A program made the position numbers and the translations under genes. From NCBI GenBank assembly GCA_035656335.1, contig DASRSS010000197.1, positions 1 through 20,508 of the forward strand: DNA of 20,508 bases, in the 5' to 3' direction. Below the pieces are notes generated by a model that worked only from the letters and a program-made list of their open reading frames with translations, did no database searches and had not been told where the DNA came from. The stretch is from DASRSS01 sp035656335 (GTDB taxonomy: Bacteria; Actinomycetota; Actinomycetes; Mycobacteriales; Jatrophihabitantaceae). Each line of letters opens with the position of its first letter. Positions within the stretch are counted from its first letter, which is position 1. Shown here piece after piece: positions 1-7,298 of this stretch.

Positions 1-689
1 ATCAGCAGCGGGACGAGGCCGACCACCAGCATCCCGGCGCCGCCCCAGTCGATGCGGTGGTCGCGGCGCACGTGGTGGAGCTTGAGCACCGCCTCCACGA
101 CGATCAGCGCGAGGATGCCGATCGGCACGTTGATGTAGAAGATGTAGCGCCAGCCGGGGATGCCGAAGATCTTGTCCGCGCCGGCGAAGAAGCCGCCGAC
201 CACCGGGCCGAGGACGGACGAGGTTGCGAAGACGGCCATAAAGTAGCCCTGGTACTTGGCGCGCTCGCGCGGAGGGATGATGTCGCCGATGATCGCCAGC
301 GCGAGCGACATCAGGCCTCCGGCACCGATGCCCTGGAACGCGCGGAACCCGGCGAGCATGTACATGGACGTCGACAGCCCGCACAGTGCCGAGCCGAGGA
401 TGAAGACCGTGATCGCGAAGAGGAACAGCGGCTTGCGCCCGTAGATGTCCGAGAGCTTGCCGTATAAGGGCGTCGCGATCGTCGACGTGATCAGGAACGC
501 GGTCGTGACCCACGCCTGCGCAGCGAGCCCGTTGAGGTCGTCGCCGATCGTGCGGATCGCCGTGGAGACGATCATCTGGTCGAGCGAGGCGAGGAACATG
601 CCGAGCATCAGGCCGGACAGGATCGTCAGGATCTGCTTGTGCGTCAGCTCGCCGGTGGGTGCGGTGTCGGTCGCCGCGGTGGCAGCCAT
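1..689 (-). CDS. DHA2-type MFS drug exporter, N-terminal part (runs off window)
   Basis: This is the N-terminal 229 residues of a major facilitator superfamily exporter; the rest lies beyond the left edge. Visible family motifs are a LDQMIVSTAI stretch in helix 1 (about 36-45, the DHA2/14-helix signature region), the cytoplasmic loop motif GKLSDIYGRKP (77-87), and the antiporter motif around LGPVVGGFF (160-168). Hydrophobic helices alternate with short loops throughout. These features place it with proton-driven multidrug or antiseptic exporters (QacA/EmrB type); the substrate cannot be told. The ATG lies 2 nt after the stop of the upstream MarR gene, so the two are almost certainly co-transcribed and translationally coupled, and the pump is probably repressed by that regulator. 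Confidence 0.93.
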   Translation of the reverse strand, partial: MAATAATDTAPTGELTHKQILTILSGLMLGMFLASLDQMIVSTAIRTIGDDLNGLAAQAWVTTAFLITSTIATPLYGKLSDIYGRKPLFLFAITVFILGSALCGLSTSMYMLAGFRAFQGIGAGGLMSLALAIIGDIIPPRERAKYQGYFMAVFATSSVLGPVVGGFFAGADKIFGIPGWRYIFYINVPIGILALIVVEAVLKLHHVRRDHRIDWGGAGMLVVGLVPLL

Positions 690-691
690 GA

Positions 692-1246
692 TCAGGAGTT
701 CCTTTCCGCCGGGCGCGACCATGTGGCGGTCGGCTCGGAGACGTATTTGTCACTGGCCGCTTCGAAGTCGTGGGTGAAGCGGCTGAGCAGGTTGGCCAGT
801 CGGCGCAGATCGCGCTCGTTCCAGTCGTCCAGCATCTGCGCGAAGTGCCAGTTGCGGATCTCGTCGTGCTCCTTCAGCACGGCGTCCGCCTTCTCGGTGA
901 GGACGAGCAGGCTGGCGCGGCCGTCCTCCGGATCCGCCCGGCGCTCGAGGAACCCGTCCTTGACGAGGGCAGCGACCTGCCTGCTGACGGTGGACGGATC
1001 GGAGTGCACGTGCTCGGCGACCTCGCTGGAACGCAGCGGCCCCTCGTTCGCCAGGCAGCGCAGCACCATCTGGGCCGACCACTCGACGTCGTGCGCCTTC
1101 GCCGCGAGCACCTGGGCGCGCCGGCGCCCGAACGAGCGCATCAAGCGGAGGACGTTCTCGGCGACGGCCGCCACCTCGTCCGGAACCGACTGGTGACCGG
1201 AGCCGGCGCCGGCGCGGTCACGCGCGGGCTGCGGGGCGGTGGTCAT
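692..1246 (-). CDS. MarR-family transcriptional regulator of the adjacent exporter
   Basis: A 184-aa winged-helix protein. The helix-turn-helix and wing are seen in SSEVAEHVHSDPSTVSRQV followed by LVKDGFLERRADPEDGRA (about 73-110), the classic MarR DNA-binding and wing motif. Flanking helices would form the dimerisation domain. MarR proteins usually repress a divergent or downstream efflux gene and release DNA on binding small phenolic or drug-like ligands. Here the DHA2 exporter starts 2 nt downstream, so this is a local repressor-pump pair. Two inverted repeats 30-51 nt upstream of the start are candidate autoregulatory operators. The ligand is not predictable. Confidence 0.93.
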   Translation of the reverse strand: MTTAPQPARDRAGAGSGHQSVPDEVAAVAENVLRLMRSFGRRRAQVLAAKAHDVEWSAQMVLRCLANEGPLRSSEVAEHVHSDPSTVSRQVAALVKDGFLERRADPEDGRASLLVLTEKADAVLKEHDEIRNWHFAQMLDDWNERDLRRLANLLSRFTHDFEAASDKYVSEPTATWSRPAERNS

Positions 1247-1275
1247 CGACGATCACATCACTTACTTGGGCTATA

Positions 1276-1297
1276 CAACTAGTTGCTTGTTACAAGC
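1276..1297 (-). promoter_or_regulatory. Candidate MarR operator: two adjacent inverted repeats
   Basis: A perfect 10-bp palindrome CAACTAGTTG (1276-1285) is followed at once by a 6-bp-arm inverted repeat GCTTGT-T-ACAAGC (1285-1297). They sit in an unusually AT-rich patch 30-51 nt upstream of the MarR start codon. Position and symmetry fit an operator for the MarR dimer controlling its own gene and the exporter. No convincing -35/-10 pair could be assigned. Confidence 0.55.
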
Positions 1298-1339
1298 ATC
1301 CACCTTGGACGGCGGAAATGCAAATCCGGTGCGGGGGTC

Positions 1340-1699
1340 CTACCCGCCCAGGACGTCGGCCAACACCGCGGCCTGCGAGATCGCGACCGCCTGCGACGCG
1401 GTGAGCAGCGTGAGGACGCCTTCGGTGCCCCGCAGGTCGGCCAGCGCCGCGACCGCGTCCGGCTGCTCGAGCTCCTTGAGGTACCGCGCGCGGAACTCGT
1501 CGAACTTCTCCGGATCGTGGCCGAACCACTTGCGCAGCTCGGCCGACGGCGCGACGTCCTTGCACCAGAGGTCCAGCGCGGCGCGCTCCTTGGAGACGCC
1601 GCGCGGCCAGACCCGGTCCACGAGGACGCGGCGCCCGTCGCCGGCGGCGGGCGCGTCGTAGATCCGCTTGACCCGGACGTCCGGGCCCTGATCAGGCAT
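1340..1699 (-). CDS. DUF488 (YeaO-like) family protein
   Basis: A 119-aa protein of the DUF488 family. The diagnostic region is VKRIYDAP near residue 10, then GRRVLVDRVWPRGVSKE, and later KDVAPSAELRKWFGHDPEKFDEF with a YLKEL segment, matching the usual small YeaO-type architecture over its full length. Biochemical function is not established for the family. The ATG start is chosen because the conserved block begins directly after it and it lies 5 nt past the stop of the acyl-CoA synthetase gene. The two genes therefore probably share an mRNA, though nothing indicates a functional link. Confidence 0.88.
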   Translation of the reverse strand: MPDQGPDVRVKRIYDAPAAGDGRRVLVDRVWPRGVSKERAALDLWCKDVAPSAELRKWFGHDPEKFDEFRARYLKELEQPDAVAALADLRGTEGVLTLLTASQAVAISQAAVLADVLGG

Positions 1700-1704
1700 C
1701 GGCT

Positions 1705-3351
1705 TCAGGCATGGCGCGCGGCGGCGACCTCGCCGAGGCCGAGCAACTCGATCGCCTCGGCGCGCATCTGCACCTTGCGGACCTTGCCGGTCACCGTCAT
1801 GGGGAACTCGTCGACGACGCGGACGTAGCGGGGGATCTTGTAGTGCGCCAGCTTGCCCTCGCAGAACTCGCGCAGCGCCTCTGCCGTCAGCTCCGGCGCG
1901 CCCTCGCGCAGCCGCACCCACGCCATCAGCTCCTCGCCGTACCGCTCGTCGGGAACCCCGATCACCTGAGCGTCCAGCACGTCCGGATGGCTGAACAGGA
2001 ACTCCTCGACCTCGCGCGGGTACACGTTCTCGCCGCCGCGGATCACCATGTCCTTGATCCGCCCGACGATGTTGACGTAGCCCTCGGCGTCCATCGTGGC
2101 CAGGTCGCCGGTGTGCATCCAGCCCGCACGGAGCACCTCGGCCGTCTTCTCCGGTTCGTTCCAGTAGCCGAGCATCACCGAGTAGCCGCGGGTGCAGAAC
2201 TCGCCGGCGGTCCCGACCGGAACGGGCAGGTCGGTCTCCGGGTCCACGATCTTGATCTCGACATGGGGCAGGACGCGTCCCACGGTCGACACGCGCCGGT
2301 CCAGCGCGTCGTCGGCCCCGGTCTGCGTCGACACCGGCGAGGTCTCGGTCATGCCGTAGGCGATGGTCACCTCGGCCATGTTCATCTCGTCGATCACGCG
2401 CTTCATCACCTCGACCGGGCACGGCGAGCCGGCCATGCAGCCGGTGCGCAGCGAGCTCAGGTCGTGGTCGCGGAAGTCCGGCAGTGCCAGCTCGGCGATG
2501 AACATCGTCGGCACGCCGTACAGCGACGTGCACCGCTCGTCCTGGACGGCGCGCAGCGTCGCGGCCGGGTCGAAGCCGGGAGCCGGGATGACCACGCACG
2601 CGCCGTGGCTGCTCGCCGATAGGTTGCCCATCACCATGCCGAAGCAGTGATAGAAGGGCACCGGCACGCAGATCCGATCCTGCTCGCTGTACCGCATCGT
2701 CTCGCCGACGAAGTAGCCGTTGTTGAGGATGTTGTGGTGCGAGAGGGTCGCGCCCTTGGGAAACCCGGTCGTCCCCGACGTGTACTGGATGTTGATCGCG
2801 TCGTCGAAGCTGAGGGTCGCGGCCCGGTCGTCCATCTGCTCGTCGGTGACCGATGCGCCGTCGGCGAGCAACGCGTCCCAGCTCGGGTCGTCGAGGTAGA
2901 CGACGTCGGTGAGCGTCGGCAGCCCGGGTCGCACCTCGTCGATCATGGCGCGGTAGTCGCTGGTCTTGAACGCCACGGCCGCCGCCAGGGTGCCGATCTC
3001 GGCCTGCCGCAGCACGTACTCGAGCTCGTGCGTGCGGTAGGCGGGATTGATATTGACCAGGATCGCGCCGATGCGCGCGGTCGCGTACTGGACGAGGTAC
3101 CACGGCAGGCAGTTCGGCGCCCAGATCCCCACCCGGTCGCCCTTGGCGACCCCGCGCGCGAGCAGGCCGCGGGCCACCCGCTCGATCTCCGCGTCCACCT
3201 CGGTGTAGGTCAGCCGGCGCGCCGTGGGGACGTCCACCACCGCCTCCCGGTCCGGGTAGGTGGCGACCGCGCGGCGCAGGTTGGCGTCGATCGTCTCGCC
3301 CAACAGGGGGACGGCAGACGGTCCGCTGGCGTAGGAAATGGGCGTGGACAT
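1705..3351 (-). CDS. Acyl-CoA synthetase / AMP-binding ligase (FadD-like)
   Basis: A 548-aa member of the ANL adenylating superfamily, full length. It should activate a fatty or other carboxylic acid to the acyl-AMP and then to the CoA thioester. Motifs in order: the P-loop-like YTSGTTGFPKG (190-200), YGMTETSP (332-339), HTGDLA (413-418), the hinge region GRIKDMVIRGGENVYP (430-445), and the C-terminal catalytic lysine in TGKVRK (K523). The sequence resembles medium/long-chain FadD-type enzymes more than acetyl-CoA synthetase; the chain length preferred cannot be read. A TAGGAT hexamer 6 nt before the ATG and no Shine-Dalgarno suggest a leaderless mRNA. DUF488 follows 5 nt downstream. Confidence 0.94.
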   Translation of the reverse strand: MSTPISYASGPSAVPLLGETIDANLRRAVATYPDREAVVDVPTARRLTYTEVDAEIERVARGLLARGVAKGDRVGIWAPNCLPWYLVQYATARIGAILVNINPAYRTHELEYVLRQAEIGTLAAAVAFKTSDYRAMIDEVRPGLPTLTDVVYLDDPSWDALLADGASVTDEQMDDRAATLSFDDAINIQYTSGTTGFPKGATLSHHNILNNGYFVGETMRYSEQDRICVPVPFYHCFGMVMGNLSASSHGACVVIPAPGFDPAATLRAVQDERCTSLYGVPTMFIAELALPDFRDHDLSSLRTGCMAGSPCPVEVMKRVIDEMNMAEVTIAYGMTETSPVSTQTGADDALDRRVSTVGRVLPHVEIKIVDPETDLPVPVGTAGEFCTRGYSVMLGYWNEPEKTAEVLRAGWMHTGDLATMDAEGYVNIVGRIKDMVIRGGENVYPREVEEFLFSHPDVLDAQVIGVPDERYGEELMAWVRLREGAPELTAEALREFCEGKLAHYKIPRYVRVVDEFPMTVTGKVRKVQMRAEAIELLGLGEVAAARHA

Positions 3352-3357
3352 GGCCCG

Positions 3358-3363
3358 ATCCTA
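3358..3363 (-). promoter_or_regulatory. Candidate -10 box of acyl-CoA synthetase gene (leaderless)
   Basis: TAGGAT on the minus strand is separated by 6 nt from the ATG at 3351, so transcription would begin at or next to the start codon. No good -35 is seen and there is no purine-rich ribosome site. Confidence 0.5.
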
Positions 3364-3417
3364 GGTGTGCTGGATCACATCCGCCTATGCCCGAACCCCG
3401 GCGCAGCGCAAAGAGAA

Positions 3418-3456
3418 AGCCGCTCCCGGCGCCGGAACGGCATGCCGGGAGCGGCT
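3418..3456 (-). terminator. Intrinsic terminator of bldC
   Basis: A perfect 13-bp inverted repeat (arms 3418-3430 and 3444-3456, AGCCGCTCCCGGC and its complement) encloses a 13-nt loop. On the minus strand the stem is followed by TTTCTCTTTG. It begins 26 nt after the bldC stop codon and separates bldC from the acyl-CoA synthetase promoter. Confidence 0.85.
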
Positions 3457-3481
3457 GAATCGATGGGTGATCGGCGAGCGA

Positions 3482-3694
3482 TCAGGCGTCGACGGTGACC
3501 TGCGTGTTGCCCTCGAGCAGCGCACGGACCTCGGACTCGCGGTAGCGGCGGTGGCCGCCGAGCGTCCGGATCGAGGTGAGCTTGCCTGCCTTGGCCCACC
3601 GGGTGACCGTCTTGGGGTCGACGCGGAACAGCGTCGCAACCTCCGACGGGGTGAGCAGCGGCTCGGACTCCGGGCGCTGACGCGGTGTCGTCAT
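3482..3694 (-). CDS. bldC: BldC-like MerR-type small DNA-binding regulator
   Basis: A 70-aa single-domain winged-helix protein. The core LLTPSEVATLFRVDPKTVTR followed by WAKAGKLTSIRTLGGHRRYRE (about 13-53) matches Streptomyces BldC almost residue for residue, as I recall it. BldC is a MerR-like protein without an effector domain that binds DNA cooperatively as head-to-tail oligomers and controls the timing of development in Streptomyces. In non-sporulating actinobacteria its role is less clear. The start is set by an AGGGGG ribosome site about 6-7 nt upstream of the ATG; a longer reading frame to 4102 lacks support. DUF3073 and purM lie nearby, the neighbourhood typical of bldC. Confidence 0.93.
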   Translation of the reverse strand: MTTPRQRPESEPLLTPSEVATLFRVDPKTVTRWAKAGKLTSIRTLGGHRRYRESEVRALLEGNTQVTVDA

Positions 3695-4043
3695 CGATAG
3701 ACCCCCTTCAGGGAACCACCTGCGAGGTCCTGTTCTCGCAGCGTGTGACGCAGGTCCTGACTGCGTCCAGAGCAAGTATGCATATCCGGACGCAGCGCGC
3801 CTACTCACCGGAACCGACCTGTCCACTGTATGCCAGCGAAATGCGCTGTGTCCGATTCGCCCGAAGCCTGCTCCAGGTGAATTCGGCGACGTCGCGCGGC
3901 TCGGCTGAGCGCCCGCACGGGTTGAGTGCGAGACGCGCACACAGCGAGGTACGCTGGCCGCACGACAATGACAACTTTCCCGGTAGCGCCGCTGGTCCCC
4001 CAGCCGGCCTGCCGGATGAGCGCGTGAGCGAGGGGGTCGAGCC
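3695..4043. other. Divergent intergenic region bldC / DUF3073
   Basis: This 349-nt gap has no credible gene. The bldC-proximal part holds an AGGGGG ribosome site, two tandem stem-loops and an AT-richer stretch around 3771-3787 with a possible minus-strand -10 (CATACT, 3775-3780). An outer 8-bp inverted repeat (3761-3768 with 3788-3795, CTGCGTCC/GGACGCAG) flanks that stretch. On the DUF3073 side a TACGCT hexamer at 3950-3955 is a possible -10, and GAGGGGG just before 4044 is the ribosome site. Confidence 0.6.
3720..3768 (-). promoter_or_regulatory. Tandem stem-loops in the putative bldC leader
   Basis: On the minus strand, two perfect 7-bp stems follow one another with a 5-nt linker. The first is GACGCAG / CTGCGTC (3767-3761 and 3753-3747) with loop TCAGGAC. 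The second is CTGCGAG / CTCGCAG (3741-3735 and 3726-3720) with loop AACAGGAC. Both loops end in CAGGAC. If transcription starts near 3768, just downstream of the possible CATACT -10, both would lie in the 5' leader, ending about 25 nt before the bldC start codon. The first stem's left arm can also pair with 3788-3795 in DNA. A protein-binding leader or a pair of DNA operators are both possible. Confidence 0.5.
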
Positions 4044-4253
4044 ATGGGGCGCGGCCGTGCCAAGGCAAAGCAGCAGAAGGTGGCGCGAGAGCTGAAGTAC
4101 AACTCGCACCAGACCGATCTGGACGCTCTCCAGCGGGAACTCGGCAGCTCGTCCTCCTACGCGACGGACACCGTCGACGTCGGTGACGACAGCGACGAGG
4201 ACGCCGACACCGACGACTTCGACTCCGACGGTTGGGTCGACACCGGGCGTTGA
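4044..4253 (+). CDS. DUF3073 family small acidic-tailed protein
   Basis: A 69-aa protein. It begins MGRGRAKAKQQKVARELKYN, the conserved basic start of DUF3073, and ends in a highly acidic segment rich in Asp and Glu (about 46-69). The family is almost confined to actinobacteria and commonly sits beside purM, as here, but its function is unknown. The basic head and acidic tail suggest interaction with nucleic acid or a basic protein, which is inference only. A GAGGGGG ribosome site lies about 8 nt before the ATG. The gene runs toward purM and ends 69 nt from it, with a hairpin between. Confidence 0.9.
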   Translation: MGRGRAKAKQQKVARELKYNSHQTDLDALQRELGSSSSYATDTVDVGDDSDEDADTDDFDSDGWVDTGR

Positions 4254-4289
4254 GCCGCCACTTCAGGCGCAGCTAACACCCGGTGTTTT

Positions 4290-4322
4290 CGTGCCAGCAG
4301 TTCTGGTTAGGCCGCTGGCACG
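4290..4322. terminator. Hairpin between convergent DUF3073 and purM
   Basis: A perfect 9-bp inverted repeat, CGTGCCAGC (4290-4298) and GCTGGCACG (4314-4322), with a 15-nt loop. It abuts the purM stop codon. A T-rich stretch precedes it on the plus strand, but neither strand has a clean U-tail after the stem, so it may be a bidirectional but imperfect terminator. Confidence 0.55.
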
Positions 4323-5384
4323 CTATCGCCAGTTGGCGGCGGGTCCGGCGTAGTCGCCGCTCAGCCGCACCGATCCGGTCCCCGGCCGCACTTCACCGAG
4401 CCGCCACGCGGACAGTCCGCGCTCGGTCGCGAGCGCGAGCACGTCCTCGGACCGGTCGGCTGGCGCGACCGCGACCATGCCCACGCCGAGGTTGAACGTC
4501 AGCTCCAACTCGGCCCGCGCCACCGAACCGGTGCGGGCGATCAGCTCGAACACCGGCTGCGGCGCCCACGTCGACCGGTCGACCTCGGCGTCCACACCCG
4601 GCGGGAGCACCCGGACCAGGTTCCCGGCCAGCCCGCCGCCGGTGATGTGCGCGAACGCGTGCGCGCCGGCTTCCGCGGCGAGCGCCAGGCAGTCCCGGGC
4701 GTAGATGCGGGTCGGGGTGAGCAGCTCGTCGGCCAGCGTCCGTCCACCGAGCAGGTCGGACGTCGCGTCCAGGGCCAGGTTCCCCTGGTCGAGCAGGACG
4801 TGCCGGGCCAGCGAGTAGCCGTTGGAGTGCAGCCCGGACGAGCCGAGCGCGATCAGCACGTCGCCGGCGCGCACCCGCTCGGCGCCGAGGACCGCATCGG
4901 CGTTCACCACGCCCACCCCGGTGCCGGACACGTCGTACTCGTCCGGGCGCATCACGCCGGGGTGCTCGGCCGTCTCGCCGCCGATCAGCGCGCAGCCGGC
5001 CTGCACGCAGCCTTCGGCGATGCCGGCGACGATCTGCGCGATCTTCTCGGGGACGACCTTGCCGGTGGCGATGTAGTCGGACAGGAACAGCGGCTCCGCC
5101 CCGACGACGACCAGGTCGTCGACCACCATCGCGACCAGGTCGATGCCGATCGTGTCGTGCCGCCCGGTGGCCTGCGCGATCGCGATCTTGGTGCCGACGC
5201 CGTCCGTCGAGCTGGCCAGGATCGGCTGCGGGTACTTGGCCAGGTCCAGCTGGAACAGCCCGGCGAACCCCCCGAGTCCACCGAGCACCTCGGGCCGGTC
5301 TGTCCGCTTGACCTGGGCCTTCATCAGCTCGACGGCGCGGTCACCGGCCGCGATGTCGACGCCGGCCTGCGCGTACGAACTCAC
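4323..5384 (-). CDS. purM: Phosphoribosylformylglycinamidine cyclo-ligase (AIR synthetase)
   Basis: A 353-aa full-length PurM. It catalyses the ATP-dependent ring closure of FGAM to aminoimidazole ribotide, step 5 of de novo purine synthesis. Visible motifs: SSTDGVGTK (58-66), DLVAMVVDDLVVVGAEPLFLSDY (82-104 region), the GGETAEHPGVM block (135-145), and GLHSNGYSLAR (184-194), followed by the HITGGGLAGNL segment. The start is GTG, set by a GGAGG ribosome site about 8 nt upstream. The gene follows purF by about 67 nt on the same strand, so the two form an operon. Confidence 0.97.
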   Translation of the reverse strand: MSSYAQAGVDIAAGDRAVELMKAQVKRTDRPEVLGGLGGFAGLFQLDLAKYPQPILASSTDGVGTKIAIAQATGRHDTIGIDLVAMVVDDLVVVGAEPLFLSDYIATGKVVPEKIAQIVAGIAEGCVQAGCALIGGETAEHPGVMRPDEYDVSGTGVGVVNADAVLGAERVRAGDVLIALGSSGLHSNGYSLARHVLLDQGNLALDATSDLLGGRTLADELLTPTRIYARDCLALAAEAGAHAFAHITGGGLAGNLVRVLPPGVDAEVDRSTWAPQPVFELIARTGSVARAELELTFNLGVGMVAVAPADRSEDVLALATERGLSAWRLGEVRPGTGSVRLSGDYAGPAANWR

Positions 5385-5451
5385 TGTTGGCCTCCGAGCA
5401 GGTTGTTTCCCGGAGTGTCACCCTGCTGGGGGGCCAAGCTGAATGTGGTGG

Positions 5452-6975
5452 TCACGGTCTGGTCAGCGCGTCCTCGGCGGCCCAGCCGGCGGCATGCTCG
5501 GGTTCGCGTCCGGCGTGGACGGCCCGCTCGATGCCCTCCAGCACGTGCTTGCCGACGACCTCCGGCAGCGGGATCGGGTACTCGCCGTCGAAGCAGGCCC
5601 GGCACAGCCGCGTCTTCGGCTGCTCCGTCGCGGCGATCATGCTCTCCAGCGACACGTAGCCGAGCGAGTCGGCGCCGATCGAGGCGCGGATGCCGTCGTC
5701 GTCCAGGCCGTTGGCGACGAGCTCGGCCTTGGATGCGAAGTCGATGCCGTAGAAGCACGGCCACTTCACCGGCGGCGCGGAGATGCGCACGTGCACCTCC
5801 ACCGCGCCCGCCTCGCGCAGCATCCGGACCAGCGCGCGCTGGGTGTTGCCGCGGACGATCGTGTCGTCGACGACCACCAGCCGCTTGCCGCGGATCACGT
5901 CCCGCAGCGGGTTGAGCTTGAGCCGGATGCCGAGCTGGCGGATCGTCTGCGACGGCTGGATGAACGTCCGTCCGACGTACGAGTTCTTCACCAGGCCGAG
6001 CCCGTAGGGGATGCCGGACTCCTCGGCGTATCCGATGGCGGCCGGCGTTCCGGACTCGGGCACCGGGATCACCAGGTCGGCGTCGGCCGGGTGCTCGCGC
6101 GCGAGCCGGCGGCCCAGTTCGACGCGCGCGGAGTGGACGCTGCGGCCGGCGATCGTGGTGTCCGGACGCGCCAGGTAGACGTACTCGAACACGCAGCCCT
6201 TCGGCTCGGGCGCGGCGAAGTGCTGCGAGCGCAGGCCGTCGCTGTCGACCGCGACCAGCTCGCCCGGCTCGATCTCGCGGACGAACGTCGCACCGACGAT
6301 GTCCAGCGCCGCGGTCTCGGACGTGATCACCCAGCCGCGCTCGAGGCGGCCCAGCACGAGTGGACGGACGCCCTGCGGGTCGCGCGCGGCGTACAGCGTG
6401 TGCTCGTCCATGAAGACCAGCGAGTACGCGCCGCGCAGCGTGGGCAGCACCTCCATCGCGGCCTGCTCGACGCTGACGTCCGGCCGCGCGGCGAGCATCG
6501 CGGTGAGCAGGTCGGAGTCGGTCGTCGCCCCGAGGCCCGCCGCCCCGTTCGCGATGCCGTCGGCACGTGCCTGCGCGAACAGCGCGGCGGTGTTGACCAG
6601 GTTGCCGTTGTGGCCGAGCGCGAGGCTGCCGGTCGGCGTCGTCCGGAAGCTCGGCTGCGAGTTCTCCCAGGTGGTGGAGCCGGTCGTCGAGTAGCGGGTG
6701 TGCCCGACCGCGATGTGGCCCTGCAGCGTGGCGAGCGTGGCCTCGTCGAACACCTGGCTGACCAGGCCGAGGTCCTTGTAGACGACCAGCGAGCTGCCGT
6801 CGCTGACGGCCATGCCGGCGGCCTCCTGGCCGCGGTGCTGCAGCGCGTAGAGGCCGAAGTAGGTGAGCTTGGCGACCTGTTCGCCGGGGGCCCAGACGCC
6901 GAAGATGCCGCAGGCGTCCTGCGGAGCCTTCTCGCCGGGGATCAGATCGTGGTTGAGCCTGCCGTCGCCGCGCAT
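5452..6975 (-). CDS. purF: Amidophosphoribosyltransferase
   Basis: PurF commits PRPP to purine synthesis, making phosphoribosylamine with glutamine as nitrogen donor. The N-terminal glutaminase nucleophile is the Cys of DACGIFG (residue 22 from this start), preceded by a short propeptide that the family removes. The C-terminal phosphoribosyltransferase domain has the PRPP motif VVVDDTIVRGNT. Cysteines in GCVFEY, WPCFYGIDF and RLCRACF match the 4Fe-4S ligands of the Bacillus-type enzyme, implying an oxygen-sensitive cluster. Two starts are possible. ATG at 6975 has a GGAGG site 7 nt upstream; GTG at 6981 lies 6 nt after a TACACT hexamer and would be leaderless. I prefer ATG. purM follows. Confidence 0.96.
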   Translation of the reverse strand: MRGDGRLNHDLIPGEKAPQDACGIFGVWAPGEQVAKLTYFGLYALQHRGQEAAGMAVSDGSSLVVYKDLGLVSQVFDEATLATLQGHIAVGHTRYSTTGSTTWENSQPSFRTTPTGSLALGHNGNLVNTAALFAQARADGIANGAAGLGATTDSDLLTAMLAARPDVSVEQAAMEVLPTLRGAYSLVFMDEHTLYAARDPQGVRPLVLGRLERGWVITSETAALDIVGATFVREIEPGELVAVDSDGLRSQHFAAPEPKGCVFEYVYLARPDTTIAGRSVHSARVELGRRLAREHPADADLVIPVPESGTPAAIGYAEESGIPYGLGLVKNSYVGRTFIQPSQTIRQLGIRLKLNPLRDVIRGKRLVVVDDTIVRGNTQRALVRMLREAGAVEVHVRISAPPVKWPCFYGIDFASKAELVANGLDDDGIRASIGADSLGYVSLESMIAATEQPKTRLCRACFDGEYPIPLPEVVGKHVLEGIERAVHAGREPEHAAGWAAEDALTRP

Positions 6976-6987
6976 CGCCACGCCTCC

Positions 6988-6993
6988 AGTGTA
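6988..6993 (-). promoter_or_regulatory. Candidate -10 box of the purF-purM operon
   Basis: TACACT on the minus strand matches TANNNT and would start transcription at about 6981, on the alternative GTG codon of purF. The GGAGG ribosome site for the downstream ATG overlaps this spacing (6983-6987), so only one of the two arrangements can be used. Confidence 0.45.
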
Positions 6994-7009
6994 GAGGCCC
7001 GCCTACGGC

Positions 7010-7042
7010 GGAGGGGTACGGCGTGCTCACAAGCACCCCTCC
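7010..7042. repeat. Hairpin-forming inverted repeat upstream of purF
   Basis: GGAGGGGT (7010-7017) and ACCCCTCC (7035-7042) form a perfect 8-bp stem around a 17-nt loop. It lies 35 nt upstream of the purF start, at or just above the expected promoter. It could be a regulator site or the edge of the repeat region that follows. Confidence 0.45.
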
Positions 7043-7056
7043 CTCGTTCCTCGGTC

Positions 7057-7140
7057 GGGGGGCCAGGCCCATCCACGCTCGCCCGCCCCGCCCCTCCGCC
7101 TCCGTCCTCACGCAGGCGTGGCGGTTCGCAGCGGACGCGG
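7057..7140. repeat. Direct repeat, copy 1, in the purF upstream gap
   Basis: About 84 nt that recur imperfectly at 7152-7241. Shared blocks are a G-run followed by GGCCCATCCACGCTCG, then CTCACGCAGGCG, and finally GCGGACGCGG. The middle part is more divergent. No coding role is apparent. Together with copy 2 it fills most of the 330-nt gap between purF and the small membrane protein gene. Confidence 0.65.
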
Positions 7141-7151
7141 GGTGAGGGCGC

Positions 7152-7241
7152 GGGGGGCCGGGCCCATCCACGCTCGCTGCGCCGTGCCCGCGCACTCCGC
7201 TCGCCTCCTCACGCAGGCGCGGCGATGTGCGGCGGACGCGG
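7152..7241. repeat. Direct repeat, copy 2, in the purF upstream gap
   Basis: About 90 nt, the second imperfect copy of 7057-7140. The blocks are in the same order and orientation with a few indels in the centre. Two close copies in one intergenic region suggest a dispersed intergenic element or a local duplication. Confidence 0.65.
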
Positions 7242-7298
7242 CTTGGGTTCGGCGCGGTCGGCGTGTGGTTAACTTCCGACGGGATAGGAATGGTGGCT

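Noticed and set aside
3720..3741. CsrA/RsmA site (GGA in a hairpin loop) upstream of bldC
   Set aside because: The loop geometry fits, but CsrA is generally absent from actinobacteria, so I do not assign that protein; the hairpins themselves are reported.
3482..4102. Upstream extension of bldC to 206 codons
   Set aside because: The added 136 residues are unlike any BldC, and a strong ribosome site sits before the ATG at 3694.
5443..7272. Plus-strand open frame of 609 codons
   Set aside because: Antisense to purF with the same biased composition and no recognisable motif; purF is certain.
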